Below are positions 1 through 5,417 of a DNA stretch of 5,987 nucleotides, one piece after another (positions within the stretch are counted from its first letter, which is position 1; each line of letters opens with the position of its first letter). The stretch covers positions 1 to 5,987 of the forward strand of contig CANODN010000138.1 of assembly GCA_947564765.1 (NCBI GenBank), in the 5' to 3' direction. Source of the DNA: an uncultured Roseburia sp. (lineage in GTDB: Bacteria > Bacillota > Clostridia > Lachnospirales > Lachnospiraceae). The notes below the pieces were generated by a model, which saw nothing but the letters and a program-made list of their open reading frames with translations, did no database searches and was not told where the DNA came from. The translations under genes were made by a program, and so were the position numbers.

Positions 1-453
1 GTAAAAATGAATGGACTTCTGATTGATTTTTACAATGATGTCGTTTTCCTTAAGGCCTGCTTCTTCTGCAGAATATCCCTCGATCACTTCGGAAACAACC
101 GGACGATCTACTCCGATACAGCTGATTAAAATAACTGCCAGAACAAACGCCATAATAAAATTGAATACCGGGCCTGCAACAACAACACTCATCCGCGCCC
201 AGACAGACTTCTTACCGAAGGCTCTGTCATCATCGCTCTCCCCGTCTTCTCCTTCCATCATACATGCCCCGCCGAAGGGAAGCAGTTTGATAGAATATTT
301 GGTCTCGCCTTTTGTCACGCCGAATAGCGTAGGCCCCAGGCCCAGACAAAATTCATTTACCCGGATACCGCTTTTTTTTGCCAGCAGAAAGTGTCCCAGC
401 TCATGAAATAAAATGATCAGACTGAACATAATGATTGCGATTATAAATTTCAA
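1..453 (-). CDS. rseP: RseP/RasP-type site-2 intramembrane zinc metalloprotease, 5' part only (3' end outside window)
   Basis: This is the N-terminal 151 residues of a site-2 protease that cuts membrane-embedded substrates such as anti-sigma factors; the B. subtilis relative is RasP. The first membrane segment (about residues 3-24) carries HELGH at 17-21, where His17 and His21 would bind zinc and Glu18 is catalytic. The family signatures LGLGP (37-41) and LLPFGG (57-62) follow. A second hydrophobic segment (about 88-113) contains AGPVFNF at 93-99. A PDZ-like domain begins near residue 117 and is cut by the window edge, so the third zinc ligand (Asp of the C-terminal LDG motif) cannot be seen. 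The start chosen is TTG at 453-451, one base after the dxr stop, with AGGTGG just upstream. It gives the short N-terminus before HELGH that is normal for the family. An ATG eight codons later would cut into the first membrane segment. An acidic stretch (EDGESDDD, 69-76) precedes the second segment. The family call is very secure; the exact start is less so. Confidence 0.95.
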   Translation of the reverse strand, partial: MKFIIAIIMFSLIILFHELGHFLLAKKSGIRVNEFCLGLGPTLFGVTKGETKYSIKLLPFGGACMMEGEDGESDDDRAFGKKSVWARMSVVVAGPVFNFIMAFVLAVILISCIGVDRPVVSEVIEGYSAEEAGLKENDIIVKINQKSIHFY

Positions 454-454
454 A

Positions 455-1597
455 TTACCACCTGCTTTCTATATACTGATAAACTGCCGTTTCTGTTTCC
501 AAAATCTCTTCCACCTTTGGATCTTCCAGGAAAGGAATCGTCTCCATAGAGGCTTCAATGATTTCCGGTATGGCAAGATAAGGGATCTTCTCCTCCAAAA
601 ACATGGCTACTGCCTTTTCATTTGCTGCATTAAATACCGTCGGCATATTGCCGCCTTTTTCCATTGCCCGAAAAGCAAGGGCAAGTCCCCGGAAGGTTTT
701 CGTATCGGGTTTTTCAAAGGTCAGACTGCCGCAGGCAAACAAATCCAGATGCTTGCCGCTTAAACTGCGGCGTTTGGGATAATACAGGGCATACTGAATC
801 GGCAGACGCATATCCGGTGTTCCCAGCTGGGCAATCACCGCTCCATCTTCAAACTCAACTGCAGAATGGATAACGCTCTGAGGATGAATCGTTACCTGTA
901 TCTGATCCAAATCCACATCAAAGAGCCATTTTGCTTCCATAACCTCTAAGCCCTTATTCACCAGCGTAGAGGAATCTATGGTAATCTTCCTTCCCATAGA
1001 CCAGTTGGGATGCTTTAACGCATCTTCCATGCGAATATCCTTCAATTCCTCTGTTGTTCTGCCGCGAAAAGGACCGCCGGAAGCCGTTAATATGATCTTA
1101 CGAATTACATTCTGCGCTTCTCCCTGAAGCGATTGAAAAATTGCACTATGCTCACTGTCAACCGGAAGTATGGGAACCTGATATTTTTTTGCCAAAGGCA
1201 TAATCAAATGCCCCGCCGTAACCAAAGTTTCTTTATTGGCAAGGGCAATGGTCTTGCCTGCCTGTATAGCCGCAATTGTCGGACGAATCCCAAGCATTCC
1301 CACAATCGCCGTTACTAAAATCTCTCCTTCCGGCTCCGTGGAAACCTCTAAAAGACCTTCCATACCGGATACGATTCTCACGTCCAAATCCGCTGTCCGG
1401 ACTTTTAATTCTCTTGCTTTTTCTTCTGTCCACACAGCAGCCAGCTTTGGTTTAAATTCCCGAATCTGCATTTCCAGCAAATCTATATTATTTCCCGCGG
1501 CCATTGCCGTTATCTGTATATCCTTCTGTTCTCTGACGATATCAAGCGTCTGTGTCCCAATCGAACCTGTAGAACCTAAAATTGCTATTTTTTTCAT
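455..1597 (-). CDS. dxr: 1-deoxy-D-xylulose 5-phosphate reductoisomerase
   Basis: This enzyme converts 1-deoxy-D-xylulose 5-phosphate to 2-C-methyl-D-erythritol 4-phosphate using NADPH and a divalent metal, the committed step of the MEP isoprenoid pathway in the cytosol. The 380-residue length is normal. The NADPH-binding loop GSTGSIG is at 8-14 and NKETLV at 121-126. The metal-site motif VDSEH is at 146-150 (Asp147 and Glu149). SGGPFRG at 173-179 and HPNWSMG at 196-202 form the substrate pocket and flexible flap. NKGLEVMEA at 214-222 supplies Asn214, Lys215 and the third metal ligand Glu218. The helical C-terminal domain, including FNAANEKAV (322-330), is intact. The ATG is preceded by GAGAGG at close spacing and lies 20 nt after the cdsA stop. 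The last codons (AGC AGG TGG TAA) double as the ribosome binding site of rseP. The enzyme supplies the C5 units that UppS, two genes upstream, polymerises. No broken motif was seen. Confidence 0.98.
   Translation of the reverse strand: MKKIAILGSTGSIGTQTLDIVREQKDIQITAMAAGNNIDLLEMQIREFKPKLAAVWTEEKARELKVRTADLDVRIVSGMEGLLEVSTEPEGEILVTAIVGMLGIRPTIAAIQAGKTIALANKETLVTAGHLIMPLAKKYQVPILPVDSEHSAIFQSLQGEAQNVIRKIILTASGGPFRGRTTEELKDIRMEDALKHPNWSMGRKITIDSSTLVNKGLEVMEAKWLFDVDLDQIQVTIHPQSVIHSAVEFEDGAVIAQLGTPDMRLPIQYALYYPKRRSLSGKHLDLFACGSLTFEKPDTKTFRGLALAFRAMEKGGNMPTVFNAANEKAVAMFLEEKIPYLAIPEIIEASMETIPFLEDPKVEEILETETAVYQYIESRW
458..463 (-). promoter_or_regulatory. Ribosome binding site for rseP embedded in the last dxr codons (AGGTGG)
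   Basis: AGGTGG is also the Arg-Trp codon pair that ends Dxr. The dxr stop TAA follows, then one base, then the TTG start of rseP. Spacing to TTG is 4 nt, rather short. The layout suggests that ribosomes finishing dxr reinitiate at rseP. Confidence 0.6.
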
Positions 1598-1617
1598 CTC
1601 TGCCTCTCATTGGTTAT

Positions 1618-2421
1618 CTACGGCAGAAAAAATTCTGCCAGATAATAAATCACCGGTGCCGTAAAGATCACACTGTCAAACCGGTCCAAAATTCCGCCGT
1701 GCCCTGGTATCAGTTTCCCATAATCTTTGATCTCGTAATTTCGCTTTATTGCAGAAGCCGCCAGATCTCCCACCATGGAAATCAGCGCTCCCACACCGCT
1801 GATACATGCCAGTATCAGCATTTCCTGTATCTGAATCTGCATCTGCACCCGAAAAATCCAGGTGTAAAGCAAGGTCAGAAGCATACTACCTATTACGCCA
1901 CCGACAGCTCCTTCTATGGATTTCTTCGGACTTAACTTCGGAGACATTTTATGCTTGCCGATTAAAACACCGACACAATAGGCGCAGGTGTCACATCCCC
2001 AGGAACAGAGAAAAATCAGCCATACAATATATGCCCCGTTTTCTAACATTCTTGTCTGATAGATACAGGAAAGCATCGCTGCCACATAAAAAACGCCGAA
2101 AAAAGCCGCCATGATCTGTTCTGTTTTATATTTGGGATATGTGAAAACATAGACAAACATGAAAAGGATCAGCAATGCCATTACAAATGCCATAGAATCC
2201 TGCAAAAATCTCTGCCACAAATTTCCATACAATGCCGCAGCTGCCAGATATCCCACCAGGCCTGCCGGACTTTTTTCAATCTGAAAAATACGGTACAATT
2301 CAAACATACCAATCAGCGAAACAATTAAAAGTCCACCCAGCAATACATTTCCTCCTGTAATCACCAGCACCAGTGCAATGACTACCAAAACAATCCCACT
2401 CAATAATCTCGTCTTAAACAT
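1618..2421 (-). CDS. cdsA: Phosphatidate cytidylyltransferase (CDP-diglyceride synthase)
   Basis: This integral membrane enzyme makes CDP-diacylglycerol from phosphatidic acid and CTP, the entry point to anionic phospholipids. The 267-residue protein is mostly hydrophobic with several membrane segments, for example about 8-22, 27-42, 76-94, 105-121, 131-153, 171-189 and 201-220. The family signature is at 223-249, reading SAIKR, then KD, then PGHGGILDRFD, which holds the conserved basic and acidic active-site residues. Upstream motifs WGCDTCAY (141-148) and SPKKSIEGAVGG (164-175) are also typical. The ATG at 2421 was chosen because AGAGG lies 6 nt before it and the protein then starts MFKTRLLSG, a normal CdsA N-terminus. 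An in-frame ATG 16 codons earlier would add a polar, acidic leader lying inside uppS. The start overlaps the uppS end by 8 nt (ATGTTTAA), suggesting translational coupling. The function is secure. Confidence 0.96.
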   Translation of the reverse strand: MFKTRLLSGIVLVVIALVLVITGGNVLLGGLLIVSLIGMFELYRIFQIEKSPAGLVGYLAAAALYGNLWQRFLQDSMAFVMALLILFMFVYVFTYPKYKTEQIMAAFFGVFYVAAMLSCIYQTRMLENGAYIVWLIFLCSWGCDTCAYCVGVLIGKHKMSPKLSPKKSIEGAVGGVIGSMLLTLLYTWIFRVQMQIQIQEMLILACISGVGALISMVGDLAASAIKRNYEIKDYGKLIPGHGGILDRFDSVIFTAPVIYYLAEFFLP

Positions 2422-3133
2422 TTGTATCCTCTTCTCCTCTGATTCCCCCGTATCTTCTGTCTCTGGCACTATATGCTTCCACTGCCCGTTTTAATTCCTC
2501 TTCATTAAAATCCGGCCATGGCGTATCCGTAAAATAGAATTCGGCATAGGCCAGCTGCCAAAGCAGATAATTGGATAATCTTTGTTCTCCGCTGGTACGG
2601 ATCAAAAGATCCGGATCAGGAATTCCTGCCGTATCCAGATAAGAAGCAAATTTTGCTTCATTCAATTCGTCTATTGAAAGATTTCCTGTATCGTGATCTC
2701 TCAAAGCCTTCTGCATCGCCCGAATCATCTCATCTCTGCTTCCGTAATTGATCGCAATCTGAAGGCGCAATCCATCATATCCTCTGGAAGCCTCCTCCAG
2801 TTCTCTGATATTTCGTTGGAATTTCTCATCCAAACGTGTAATATCTCCGATCACGCGAACACAGATATGATTCTTTTTGGCCGTTTTCAAACAATTTTTC
2901 AAATAAGAATCCAACAGCGTCATAAGCGCATTCACTTCACTTTTCGGACGATTCCAGTTCTCTGTGGAAAATGCATACAAGGTCAGATACCGAATCCCGA
3001 GATCATAGGCAGCCTTAGATATCACTTCCACATTCTTTGCTCCCATTGTATGACCGTAGTTTCTGGGCATTCCTTTTGCCTTTGCCCACCTGCCGTTACC
3101 ATCTAATATAATTGCAACATGATTTGGCACCAT
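2414..3133 (-). CDS. uppS: Isoprenyl transferase, probably undecaprenyl diphosphate synthase
   Basis: This cis-prenyltransferase adds isopentenyl diphosphate units to farnesyl diphosphate, giving the C55 lipid carrier for peptidoglycan and other wall polymers. From the chosen start it has 239 residues. The catalytic Asp11 is in DGNGRWA (11-17). AFSTENW is at 54-60 and NYGSRDE at 129-135. The block DPDLLIRTSGEQRLSNYL (173-190) carries Arg179 and Arg185 for diphosphate binding, and Glu198 is the second magnesium ligand. Spacings between these residues match the E. coli enzyme. The exact chain length made cannot be read from sequence. The start is uncertain. ATG at 3133 gives MVPNH, a typical clostridial beginning, but sits 12 nt after the strong AGGAAGGAG. 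An in-frame ATG at 3172 would add 13 basic residues (252 in all) with no good ribosome binding site, placing AGGAAGGAG inside the gene. The gene follows a spacer of about 166 nt and overlaps cdsA by 8 nt. Confidence 0.95.
   Translation of the reverse strand: MVPNHVAIILDGNGRWAKAKGMPRNYGHTMGAKNVEVISKAAYDLGIRYLTLYAFSTENWNRPKSEVNALMTLLDSYLKNCLKTAKKNHICVRVIGDITRLDEKFQRNIRELEEASRGYDGLRLQIAINYGSRDEMIRAMQKALRDHDTGNLSIDELNEAKFASYLDTAGIPDPDLLIRTSGEQRLSNYLLWQLAYAEFYFTDTPWPDFNEEELKRAVEAYSARDRRYGGIRGEEDTNV
2428..2440 (-). promoter_or_regulatory. Purine-rich ribosome binding site for cdsA inside uppS
   Basis: AGAGGAGAAGAGG within the final uppS codons (Arg-Gly-Glu-Glu) ends 6 nt before the ATG at 2421. 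It decides for the 267-residue CdsA over the longer in-frame alternative starting at 2469. Confidence 0.7.
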
Positions 3134-3145
3134 AACGCATCTTTG

Positions 3146-3154
3146 CTCCTTCCT
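3146..3154 (-). promoter_or_regulatory. Ribosome binding site for uppS (AGGAAGGAG)
   Basis: This is a near-perfect Shine-Dalgarno sequence. It is 12 nt from the in-frame ATG at 3133, which is long, and 5 nt from an out-of-frame ATG at 3140. It is the main reason for preferring the shorter UppS protein, because the upstream in-frame ATG at 3172 has nothing comparable before it. Confidence 0.7.
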
Positions 3155-3204
3155 GTTCTTACGACACTGCATCGGATATCTCTAAATAAATACTATGGTG
3201 AAAA

Positions 3205-3232
3205 TGGGGACACGCATTATGCAGTGTCCCCA
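3205..3232 (-). repeat. Palindrome with 9-bp arms (TGGGGACAC / GTGTCCCCA), REP-like
   Basis: On the minus strand TGGGGACAC is followed by TGCATAATGC and then GTGTCCCCA. The nine outer pairs are perfect. Inside them GCA and TGC can also pair around a TAA loop, leaving one bulged T. Only four T residues follow the 3' arm before a C, so it is at best a weak intrinsic terminator. Such a compact GC-rich palindrome in an AT-rich gap resembles the REP-like elements dispersed in many bacterial genomes. Other readings are an attenuator, an mRNA-stabilising hairpin at the frr 3' end, or an operator. The structure is certain; its role is not. Confidence 0.75.
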
Positions 3233-3244
3233 CGCTTATTTCAT
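3216..3244 (-). promoter_or_regulatory. Weak sigma-A-like promoter candidate for uppS-cdsA-dxr-rseP
   Basis: ATGAAA (3244-3239, four of six matches to TTGACA) and CATAAT (3221-3216, five of six matches to TATAAT) are separated by exactly 17 bp. Transcription would begin near 3210, inside the 3' arm of the palindrome, so the palindrome would overlap the core promoter as an operator might. In AT-rich DNA such matches arise by chance, so this is only a candidate. Confidence 0.2.
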
Positions 3245-3249
3245 ATCAT

Positions 3250-3268
3250 TGTGCATCTTTTCTGCACA
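3250..3268 (-). repeat. Small stem-loop (TGTGCA / TGCACA) downstream of frr
   Basis: This is a 6-bp perfect stem around a 7-nt loop (GAAAAGA), lying about 31 nt after the frr stop and 17 nt before the stronger palindrome. No T-run follows it. It could stabilise the frr transcript end or be chance; it is recorded because it lies in tandem with the larger hairpin. Confidence 0.35.
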
Positions 3269-3299
3269 CAAAGGATTCCCGGCGGATATTTATATATTT

Positions 3300-3851
3300 T
3301 TATACCGTAAGAATCTCTTTTGTCTTCGTATCTACGGCTTTATCTACCTGAGCAATATATTTGTCCGTAAGCTTCTGTGCCGAATCTTCCAGCTCTTTGA
3401 TCTCATCCTTAGATACATCTTCCTTGGCCAGCTTCTTAAAGGAATCATTGGCATCCCGGCGAATGTTGCGGATCGCAACCTTTGTATTCTCGCCTTTTTT
3501 CTTGATGTCCTTTGCAAGTTCCTTTCTGCGTTCCTCTGTTAATTCCGGAAATACAAGACGAATTACAGTACCGTCGTTTGTCGGATTGATTCCAAGATCA
3601 GAGGTTAAAATTGCCTTTTCAATTTCCTTAACCATGGATTTCTCCCAGGGTTGAATCTGAATCATTCTTGGCTCCGGTACACTGATATTTGCCACCGACT
3701 GGATCGGTGTCATACTTCCATAGTAATCCACCATCAGCTTATCCAGAACATGTGGATTAGCACGTCCGGCACGAATTGCACCGTATTCTTCTTCCAGATT
3801 CTTCAATGATTTCTGCATTTTTGTTTCAAATGGTTCCAGTCTTGCGTCCAT
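3300..3851 (-). CDS. frr: Ribosome recycling factor
   Basis: This protein, with EF-G, splits the post-termination ribosome and releases it from mRNA. The 183-residue length is normal. Domain I (three-helix bundle) is formed by about residues 1-29 and 105-183, and domain II (beta-rich) by about 31-104. Family motifs are all present: RAGRANP (27-33), VDYYGS (41-46), SVANISVPEPRMI (52-64), LGINPTNDGTVIRL (86-99), FPELTEERRKEL (101-112) and RNIRRDAND (128-136), including Arg132 which contacts rRNA in the E. coli protein. The ATG follows GGAGGGGG by 7 nt and lies 16 nt after the pyrH stop, the usual pyrH-frr pairing. About 166 nt separate it from uppS, which is the likely place for any break in the operon. 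Confidence 0.98.
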   Translation of the reverse strand: MDARLEPFETKMQKSLKNLEEEYGAIRAGRANPHVLDKLMVDYYGSMTPIQSVANISVPEPRMIQIQPWEKSMVKEIEKAILTSDLGINPTNDGTVIRLVFPELTEERRKELAKDIKKKGENTKVAIRNIRRDANDSFKKLAKEDVSKDEIKELEDSAQKLTDKYIAQVDKAVDTKTKEILTV

Positions 3852-3867
3852 AACAATACCCCCTCCA

Positions 3868-4563
3868 TCATACTGTTACAACTGTTCCGTTAAAATCACC
3901 GGAAATTGCTTTTATAATACTATTCTCTTCATTCAATGCAAATACATACATCGGCATTTTATTTTCCATACACATAATAGAAGCTGTCATATCTACTACC
4001 GCAAGCTTTCCTGCGATCACTTCTTCAATGGAAATACGATCGTATCGCTTTGCGTCCGGATTGAGCTTCGGATCGCTGTCATAAATACCATCGATTGCCT
4101 TCGCCAGCAAAATACCGTCTGCATCAATCTCTACCGCCCGAAGCGTGGTGGCTGTATCTGTAGAAAAATACGGATGACCGGTTCCTCCCGCAAAAAATAC
4201 AACCTTATTCTGTGAAAAACATTCATTTGCAAGGTCTTTTGAAAACAGCTTTGTCATGGACCCGCATACAAAAGGCGTAAGGACTTCTGTGCCTACTCCG
4301 GTAGAACGGAAAATTTCAGACACATAAATACAGTTCATCACCGTTGCCAGCATACCGATCTGATCTGCTTTGGTACGGTCTATTGTCTCACTGGTTCGCC
4401 CTCTCCAGAAATTACCGCCGCCGATTACAATTCCTACCTGTATCTGTTTCTCTACAAGCTCTTTTACCTGCAATGCTACTTTTAATACGGTAGGCTCATC
4501 AAAGCCTGTTTTTTTGTCACCGGCCAATGCCTCTCCGCTTAATTTCAATAAAACCCGCTTCAT
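3868..4563 (-). CDS. pyrH: Uridylate (UMP) kinase
   Basis: This bacterial-type UMP kinase of the amino acid kinase fold makes UDP from UMP and ATP and feeds UTP, CTP and UDP-sugar synthesis. In bacteria it is a hexamer controlled by GTP and UTP. The 231 residues begin MKRVLLKLSGEAL, with phosphate-binding KLSGEA at 7-12. GGGNFWRG is at 48-55 (Arg54 region) and DQIGMLATVMN at 67-77. The UMP-binding loop GGTGHPYFSTDTAT is at 126-139, ATP-site LAKAIDGIYDSDP at 153-165, and VVDMTAS at 189-195. The start lies only 3 nt after the bactofilin stop. Its ribosome binding site (GAAGAAGGG) is inside the end of that gene, so the two are probably co-transcribed and perhaps translationally coupled. Unlike the common arrangement, tsf is not the gene directly upstream. 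The function is secure. Confidence 0.98.
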   Translation of the reverse strand: MKRVLLKLSGEALAGDKKTGFDEPTVLKVALQVKELVEKQIQVGIVIGGGNFWRGRTSETIDRTKADQIGMLATVMNCIYVSEIFRSTGVGTEVLTPFVCGSMTKLFSKDLANECFSQNKVVFFAGGTGHPYFSTDTATTLRAVEIDADGILLAKAIDGIYDSDPKLNPDAKRYDRISIEEVIAGKLAVVDMTASIMCMENKMPMYVFALNEENSIIKAISGDFNGTVVTV

Positions 4564-4566
4564 AGA

Positions 4567-5394
4567 TTAATTTCCCTTCTTCTCGTCAAAAAGGCCCTGA
4601 ACATCAATATCCGCATAGCACTGTGAGCAGAAACCTTCGATTACCGCACCATTGTTGATCTGTACGGAACGGGATTTGATATTACCCATGATAACGGCAG
4701 AAGTATCTACAACTACCGGTCCCTGAACATCAATATCGCCTTTGATAGCGCCTGCAATGACTGCAGAAGATGCTGTGATATTACCGATTACAACAGATCC
4801 GATACCGATTTTAACGGTTCCTGTACTGTTTACTTCTCCTTCGATCTTGGCAGCATCTGCAAAAAATTCCGATGAATTGCTGTTGCCCTCCAAGATACCG
4901 GTGATCACCAGCTTACCGTTACAGGTTACATTTCCTCCGATCCTTCCACGGATATCAATAGAACCTTCCGCATTGATATCACCGTTGATACTTGTACCTT
5001 CTGTAATCACAGTTGTCTCATCTGAAACCGCTTCCGGATTGACTCCCATGATCTGCTTTGCGTTCATTGTCATTGTCTCTTCGTTCATTTTCTTTCTCTC
5101 CTCTGCTATTGTTCTTGCATCTGCCCGTCTGACTTCTCTTGCAAACTCTCTTTCCAGTTCCGCTACCTGCTGCGGTTTTACAACCGCCTGAGATGCCGGC
5201 GCTTCCGTAACCTGTTCCAATAATCCGTTTAATTTGGAAAGCTCGGACTCGGTATCAACTTCTGAGTCAAGGGTATTTACTACCATGTCATCATTTTCAA
5301 TTGCATCCTGGTCAGTTGGATTTTGATTCTCTTCCGGCATCAATTCATTTACTGCCTGTGAAAAATCATCTTTAAATTCCTTAAAAAAACCCAT
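4567..5394 (-). CDS. Bactofilin-family polymer-forming cytoskeletal protein with long N-terminal extension
   Basis: Bactofilins self-assemble without nucleotide into filaments that scaffold envelope enzymes at the membrane. Residues about 126-262 show the DUF583 pattern: short repeats of alternating hydrophobic residues with glycine turns, such as INGDINAEGSIDIRG (136-150), IGGNVTCNGKLVITG (152-166), VVIGNITASSAVIAG (201-215), AIKGDIDVQGPVVV (216-229) and VIMGNIKSRSVQI (234-246), consistent with a right-handed beta-helix. At 275 residues it is longer than simple bactofilins because of about 125 N-terminal residues: an amphipathic start (MGFFKEFKDDFSQAVNEL) that could touch the membrane, an acidic low-complexity part (21-52), and a charged, probably helical stretch (75-113). 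The C-terminal tail has FCSQCY (Cys256, Cys259). GGAGG lies 7 nt before the ATG. It sits between a deacetylase gene and pyrH with gaps of 23 and 3 nt. The family assignment is strong; the specific cellular role is unknown. Confidence 0.9.
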   Translation of the reverse strand: MGFFKEFKDDFSQAVNELMPEENQNPTDQDAIENDDMVVNTLDSEVDTESELSKLNGLLEQVTEAPASQAVVKPQQVAELEREFAREVRRADARTIAEERKKMNEETMTMNAKQIMGVNPEAVSDETTVITEGTSINGDINAEGSIDIRGRIGGNVTCNGKLVITGILEGNSNSSEFFADAAKIEGEVNSTGTVKIGIGSVVIGNITASSAVIAGAIKGDIDVQGPVVVDTSAVIMGNIKSRSVQINNGAVIEGFCSQCYADIDVQGLFDEKKGN

Positions 5395-5401
5395 TTTATA
5401 T

Positions 5402-5406
5402 CCTCC
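5402..5406 (-). promoter_or_regulatory. Ribosome binding site of the bactofilin gene (GGAGG)
   Basis: GGAGG ends 7 nt before the ATG at 5394 and lies in the 23-nt gap after the deacetylase stop. It fixes the start of the long N-terminal extension: no other ATG nearby has a comparable site, so the extension is very likely translated. Confidence 0.75.
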
Positions 5407-5417
5407 ATTTTTTAATT

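Larger units (their letters stand above)
3096..3299 (-). other. frr-uppS spacer and uppS start region with hairpins and an overlapping 14-codon ORF
   Basis: This is the only sizeable gap in the window (about 166 nt from the frr stop to the preferred uppS start). In transcription order it holds an AT-rich run, a small hairpin (3268-3250), a strong palindrome (3232-3205), a second copy of part of the palindrome arm in inverted orientation (3172-3163), AGGAAGGAG (3154-3146) and then two ATGs in different frames (3140 and 3133). The ATG at 3140 opens a 14-codon ORF, MRYGAKSCCNYIRW, ending at 3096 inside uppS. I see no tRNA, riboswitch consensus or longer gene here. The structures suggest post-transcriptional control between frr and uppS, but that is inference. 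Confidence 0.55.

Noticed and set aside
23..406. Plus-strand open frame of 127 codons at the left edge
   Set aside because: It lies antisense to the rseP coding frame, which carries the unmistakable HELGH and AGPVFNF motifs. The antisense protein is rich in Ser, Pro and Thr with no recognisable domain.
1236..1664. Plus-strand open frame of 142 codons
   Set aside because: It is antisense to the first third of dxr and crosses the dxr-cdsA gap without a plausible ribosome binding site or family resemblance.
2422..2469. 16-residue N-terminal extension of CdsA
   Set aside because: The added residues are acidic and polar, lie entirely in uppS, and lack a binding site as good as the one before the ATG at 2421. 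The short form matches the usual family N-terminus.
3197..3232. The spacer palindrome as a strong intrinsic terminator
   Set aside because: Only four T residues follow the stem before TTTTC breaks the run. Downstream essential genes have no clear strong promoter, so full termination here is unlikely; partial attenuation remains possible.
4742..5191. Plus-strand open frame of 149 codons with hydrophobic stretches
   Set aside because: It is a mirror of the repetitive bactofilin coding sequence. Its low-complexity Ile/Val/Ser/Pro pattern follows from the antisense of Gly/Asn/Ile-rich coils.
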